Below are positions 59,028 to 64,000 of a DNA stretch of 64,000 nt, one piece after another. A program made the translations under genes and the position numbers. The notes below the pieces were generated by a model. The model was given only the letters and a program-made list of their open reading frames with translations, was not told the DNA's origin and ran no database searches. The stretch is from NCBI RefSeq assembly GCF_030704535.1, contig NC_081806.1, positions 2,739,001 through 2,803,000 of the forward strand, read 5' to 3'. Each line of letters opens with the position of its first letter. The first letter of the stretch is position 1. Source of the stretch: Vitis vinifera (taxonomy: Eukaryota > Streptophyta > Magnoliopsida > Vitales > Vitaceae).

Positions 59028-62000
59028 ATGAATCCCCTGTCAGAATTACATATAAGTGAAAATGGAAGTTTTAAAAACTCAAATGAAGGTTACAACCCAG
59101 AAGTTGCTGAACAAATGGAAAGTTTTGATGGAACGATAGAGGGTAAGAAGTATACATTTTCTCCATCCCTCTCGTTGCACCAGTAACTCTGATTTTTTCT
59201 TCAGGTAACCTGAGCCAGAGAACACAATTAGTGGAGTGGCTAAATGGTATACTTCCTTATTTAAGTTTGCCATTGGAGGCTTCAGAGGAGGACCTAAGAG
59301 CATGTTTAATTGATGGCACTGTTCTATGTGGCATTTTGAACAGGCTGAGTCCTGGTTCCATTGAAATGGTTGGATTATCTTTCTGTTTTTCTTTTTCCCT
59401 TAAAAAAGAAATTGAGTTGGAACCTTATCTTTAGGTATTTCTTTCCATTCTAATGAGTCCTTTATATTTTAGGGAGGCATCTCCGAGTCATATTTGGAGA
59501 ATCTCAAAAGGTTTTTGGCAGCTATGGAAGAGATGGGACTACCAAGATTTGAACTATCTGACCTAGAACAGGTAATTTACAGTTCTTGCTTGCAAGGCAG
59601 TTATAGTTTGTATAGCTTCTGACGTCACAGCAGTTGGTATTAGAGGTGCATCTTTAGTTGATTGAACCCCATGACGAATGGATTCAACTTAAACCTATGT
59701 TTTTATGTTGAGAAAGTGAGGCTTGATCCCGAACTATGGGTCAAAGCAATTCTCTGTTGATAATTCTGACCCAGATGAGTCAACATCTAATTGTGGGTCA
59801 TATAAATGGAATAACCTTTGAGGAAAACCTAGAAATTAGCTTTGGAAGTATCCCAATCAAAACCAGCCTGAATTAGTTCAGTTTGGTTCTGATTTGGAAT
59901 TGTCAGTTCCAATGCCAGGTCATTGTGCTTTTTGAGCTCATGGAGCCAATCCCCCCTGATTTGGTTTTCACTTCAATATGGACTGATCAAACATGAACTG
60001 ACTTGCACTCCTTCTTGGTAAGCAAGAATGACGACTTTAGTCCTGTAGCCTTTTGCTATTTCTTCTACCTCTTAGTTTCTTCTTTACTTATTTTAATCGA
60101 TGACTGAAATATTGTGCAGGGATCAATGGATGCAGTTCTCCAGTGTCTTCAGACACTTAGAGCACATTTTAATTTTAATATTGGGGGAGAGAACATTCGG
60201 AATTATTCAAGAAAGAAATGGAATTTGTGCGAGGTAGAATGTTTGGAGGGATTTGATCGTTCTCAAGGAGATGCATCTTCCCATGGAGAACACTCTGATG
60301 AATTTGTAGAAGAGAGGAGGAATTCACTGGACTCTAAATTTCAACATGTTTTGCGTCGTTCTGTTTTCTCAGGTATGGTTGCTTTCATGAATGATGGGAG
60401 GAAATTAAAGATGCGTGAACTGGAGAATTGATTTCCTAGTGGCATTGTATAGTGATTAATATAGTAGCATGCCTGCAGCCTGCCACTGTGAATCCTGATT
60501 TGTATTCTGAGACTCTGCTATTCATTTCAAGATTTGTAGTAACCATTTGATGAGTAGTGTACCAATGCTTCCTTGACTATCAGAAGTGGTATTGAAAAAA
60601 AAAGGGCATGAGAAAAACTGTTGTTGCTCATATGACTTCTCATGATCACTACTTAAGCTGGTTTTAGTGCTCTCTCTCTCTCTCCCCAAAAAATAAAGTG
60701 CTACTTGTAAACCTCATTACATGATATTGACAGTTTGTGGGAAAAGACTAGGCTGATCAGTATCCTTTTTCCCTTGCTTCCTTCATGATTTATAGGAATT
60801 GGGCCTAGTGTTGTTTGAGCTTGGGCTCTTTACCTTATCAGCTCAGCGCTAATGCTTGGAATGGTCTATTTAGTTTAGTTAATAAGTGAGCCAAGATTCA
60901 GCTCAGTAGCAGTTGGTTTCTCTATCAGCTGAACATATGATCCCATGCGTAGCCTAAAAGTTCAGATAATAGAAGAGCCTTTGAGAATTGTGAATGTTCA
61001 GATAATTCTTTTAAAAGTTTTTTTTTGTATCTATTTTGGGATTGGGTAAGATTGTATATTGGGGAGGCTCCTCGTCGACGCTTGATTTTGTAGATTGGTT
61101 AGGAGCTCCATAGGGTCTGGATGTTTTTTGTGTGTCCGCGCCTTTTTGTTTTTGGTTTCTTGTATACATCGTGTATACTTTTCTTTTTAATACAATTGCT
61201 TTTACCTATCATAAAAAAAAAAATTAAAAAAATTACAAAATTTCATCAAATAATTCCACTGTGGGTTGATCAAATTTCTCTATCAGCTGAACATATGATT
61301 CCATGAGTAGTTTAAAATCCATAAAATTTCATCAAATAATTTCACTGTGGGTTCCCCAAATTTTAAGTCCCAAATGCCCCACATTTAATGCTGATAAAAG
61401 TACAATTGGATATGATTATGTTGTATGTGTTGCTTCAGTCCTTTAGTCTTTTGAGCATGATACCTGGATTTTGGTAAATATATATGCAATTTTGTTCAAA
61501 CACCCCCAAATATGGAGGTCATATACACAGCATTTGTTGCAACTCAAGTATGAAATGGAAGGAACTGGGAATTGAGGGAAGTGAGCTTGAGGCTGAGATG
61601 CATAATCTTATTTAGTTTGCCAAATGCCACAGGCTTTCTTTGCCATCTAAATAGTTAATATTGCTTATTGCTTATTGTTCTTTTTATCTTTATTTTTTTT
61701 CTCTTGATTTCTGTTTTTTGGTAGAGCCATTGGCTGCATCAATACATCATGTTGGACATAGGTTCCAGGAGGGGTTCCAATTGAAGCAAGGGGGTTATGC
61801 TGATTTTCCTGCTGCTAAAATTTCTGAATTAGTGGAACAAAAAAGTCTAGAAGTAATTTTCTCAACTATTTTTTTGTTTGTGTATTGCTATTTGAATAAA
61901 ATTTTTGTTTTTATTCATCAAAGCTTAAGTTTCCCCAGGTAGTTGGAATAGAGGCCTGAGCGAGTTGAGTATTTCAACTTTGTGCTATTCTCATGCTCTT

Positions 62001-64000
62001 TAGCAATTCTTATGTGCAGAACACCCCAACTCATCTGCTTTTCAGCATTCTGATCAATATTCTGGATGGAAGCATTGAAAGAAAGAATGGGGATGTACCT
62101 CATGTATGGCTGTGAGAGGGTGCATGGATGCTATTTTACTGAAGCACACATGAATTAATAAACTGTTGTATTTCTTTTCCTTTATTGGTCTCAAGTATAG
62201 ACTTCATTGCAAACCTTTTAACATTTTTCACCATTTGTGTAGCGAGTTGCATTTCTGTTGAGGAAAATTATCCAAGAGATAGAGCAGCGAATTTCTACTC
62301 AAGCAGAAAACTTAAAAAATGTAAGATGCTTCAAATAATATTCTGTCTAACAATTTTGTTCACTGTTCTTTAAATGTCTTCAATGTTGCATGCCACAGCA
62401 AAACAATCTTTATAAGGCTCGTGAAGAGAAGTATCAATCAAGAATAAGAGTACTTGAAACCCTTGCAACTGGGACCACTGAAGAAAATAGGGTAATTTTA
62501 GTGTTAGAGCTAAATCCATACATATATTTCTGCTCATTTTAGTTATTCAGCCAATTGATTTAAACTGTTGACCTTTCTTCTTATAGGTTGTTATGCACCA
62601 GCTGCAGCAAATAAAGGTGTGATTCTAATCTTTGGTCCCTGTTTCTGATACATAGCTAATTAAGGATGTTTCTTGTTGTTGATCCCCAATTTTCAAGGAC
62701 ATATTCTTATTATATTAGTCATAACCATGGCTGAAGAACAATTTCATGCATAACAATCCTATATGTCATCTATAAATTTTTTGAACTGCAATGACATTTC
62801 CACCGGGGGTAGTAGGATATTGGGATCATATAAGAATGCCAAACTGGAGTGCAAATTAGCTTATGTGAGTTCTTCAATAACTCTAGTCAATGAGGTTGGT
62901 TGAAAGGAGAGCTATTTGTCCAAAGATAAGAGCAACCACACAACATGTTCAAGAGTCCGGACCAAAATTTATAACCGAAAATGGAATATTGTTGCTAAAG
63001 TGGATCATTTTTGTATGATTTGTCATCAGAAAGGGCATAATAAACTAAATGCTAAATCCTATAGGTTAAGAATTAGATATGTCCTCCATGTTTCTTCAAG
63101 ATTTGATGATCCTGTTGTCTTCTTACTTTATGGCCCTTAAAATCATGACAAAATTCATCTTTTGATTGCATTTGTCTTGTAATTCTTAAATTTTCAATAA
63201 TCTCTTGACAGTGTTCAATGCACTTCAAACATGAATATCTGTGCATAACACCATTGTTGTTATTACTTAAAGATGCAACCTGTTTTCACCTAAAAATGTT
63301 TAGGGTTTTGGCTAGTAGTGTTTCTAACTTTTTGTACATTGCTGTTATCTGTTTACTTTTCTTCTTGCAGATTGAAAATACCAAAATAGAAGAGAGGAAA
63401 AAACTTGAAGAGCAGGATGTGGATAGATTAATGAAGGAGAAGGATCGTAGTGATAATGAGATTTTGGCACTTAAAGAGGAACTTGAAATGGCCAGAAAGA
63501 CACATGAGAAACATTGCTTGCAATTGGAAACACAAGCTAAGGAAACCAAAGTCGAATTGGAGAAAAAATTAAAGGAGCTTGAGAATCTTCTAACAGATTC
63601 AAAGAAGAAGGTGAAAGAACTGGAGGCATTTTCTGAATCCAAATCTCGAAGATGGAAAAGGAAAGAACTCAGATACCAGAATTTTGTAGATTCTCAATTT
63701 GGAGCTTTGCAGGTTCTCATTAAATGTCATGCTCTTAACATCGTGTTGCTTTGATGTTGACTTTTGTAATACTAAGTTATCATACTACTTAGGAATTGAG
63801 GGTGGCTTCTGACTCCATAAAGCGAGAAGTTTTGAAGACACACAGGACTTACTCTGAGGAATTTAATTACTTAGGTAGGGTTTGTTTAGCATCTTAAACT
63901 TGTGCATTTATGCTGGCTAGGCATTTTATCACATTGAAAACTTCTTACCTTGAACAGGAATGAAGCTTAAGGGTCTAACTGAGGCTGCTGAAAACTACCA
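59028..64000 (+). CDS. Kinesin-14 with calponin-homology domain (5' part)
   Basis: Exons read by phase are 59028-59142, 59205-59368, 59473-59571, 60120-60372, 61725-61852, 62020-62103, 62243-62320, 62399-62491, 62587-62616, 63371-63712, 63793-63874 and 63958 to the window edge. The calponin-homology domain spans roughly residues 44-145 (QLVEWLNGILPYLSLP, CLIDGTVLCGILNRLSPGS, NLKRFLAAMEEMGLPRFELSDLE). A Ser/Glu-rich linker follows, then a long coiled coil rich in Glu/Lys (for example ILALKEELEMARKTHEKH). The minus-end motor domain should lie beyond 64000. This architecture is that of plant KIN-14 proteins with CH domains (KIN14I/J type), which link actin and microtubules. Which paralogue it is cannot be told here. 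A LINE tail and duplicated segments sit in the intron at 60373-61724. The 30-nt exon 62587-62616 is unusually small. Confidence 0.88.
60917..61353 (+). mobile_element. LINE 3' fragment and local duplications in a kinesin intron
   Basis: The stretch from about 61021 to 61223 ends with TGTATACTTTTCTTTTTAAT, ACAATTGCTTTTACCTATC and a poly-A run, the usual tail of plant L1-type LINEs. On its two sides TTTCTCTATCAGCTGAACAT occurs (60917 and 61275), extended over about 43 bases with changes. A second repeat of 31 bases, beginning AAAATTTCATCAAATAATT, lies at 61237-61267 and 61323-61353. The repeats exceed a normal target duplication, so more than one event is likely. Confidence 0.6.

Overview
The window looks like nuclear DNA of a dicot plant. 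It is AT-rich, its genes are split by GT-AG introns, and it is scattered with (TA)n and (TAA)n microsatellites, small inverted-repeat elements and retrotransposon copies. A grapevine (Vitis) source is my best guess, because the bHLH protein matches what I remember of the grape GL3/EGL3-type factor MYCA1. That is recollection, not a database search. I found no tRNA, rRNA or CRISPR array.

Layout: (1) 1-4.1 kb is AT-rich intergenic DNA with Tourist-like MITEs. (2) 4.56-7.56 kb (+) is a DUF4378/TRM-like gene whose first exon is unresolved. (3) 7.6-14.24 kb is AT-rich DNA followed by a decayed Ty1/copia LTR retrotransposon. (4) 14.74-17.74 kb (+) is a complete GMP synthase gene of 534 residues in six exons. 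(5) 18.92-19.99 kb (+) is a two-exon 2-oxoglutarate/Fe(II) dioxygenase. (6) 22.58-26.39 kb (-) is the bHLH regulator, with eight coding exons including one of 15 nt. A truncated LINE lies between it and the dioxygenase. (7) 27.6-47.2 kb is a gene-poor stretch. It holds a 1.82-kb fold-back element with about 890-bp arms and a 9-bp target duplication, a tandem array broken by two MITEs, and a 517-bp non-autonomous element. (8) 47.19-50.76 kb (-) is a small five-exon gene, probably BORCS6/lyspersin-like. (9) 52.67-55.86 kb (-) is cytosolic tyrosyl-tRNA synthetase with nine exons and 385 residues. (10) 57.5-64 kb (+) is the 5' part of a kinesin-14 gene with a calponin-homology domain, cut by the window edge before the motor domain.

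The genes are typical of scattered plant genes and do not form an operon or an obvious joint system. GMP synthase and TyrRS are housekeeping genes, and both carry telo-box motifs just upstream of the start codon. The GMP synthase promoter also has two E2F-like sites. The bHLH factor is expected to work with MYB and WD40 partners in flavonoid regulation. The DUF4378 protein and the kinesin are probably microtubule-associated.

The most unusual object is the fold-back element at 32055-33874. It is a long palindrome whose arms each contain five short palindromic modules. No undescribed protein-based system was found. All exon borders were read by eye from splice signals, codon phase and protein-family continuity, without transcript evidence.
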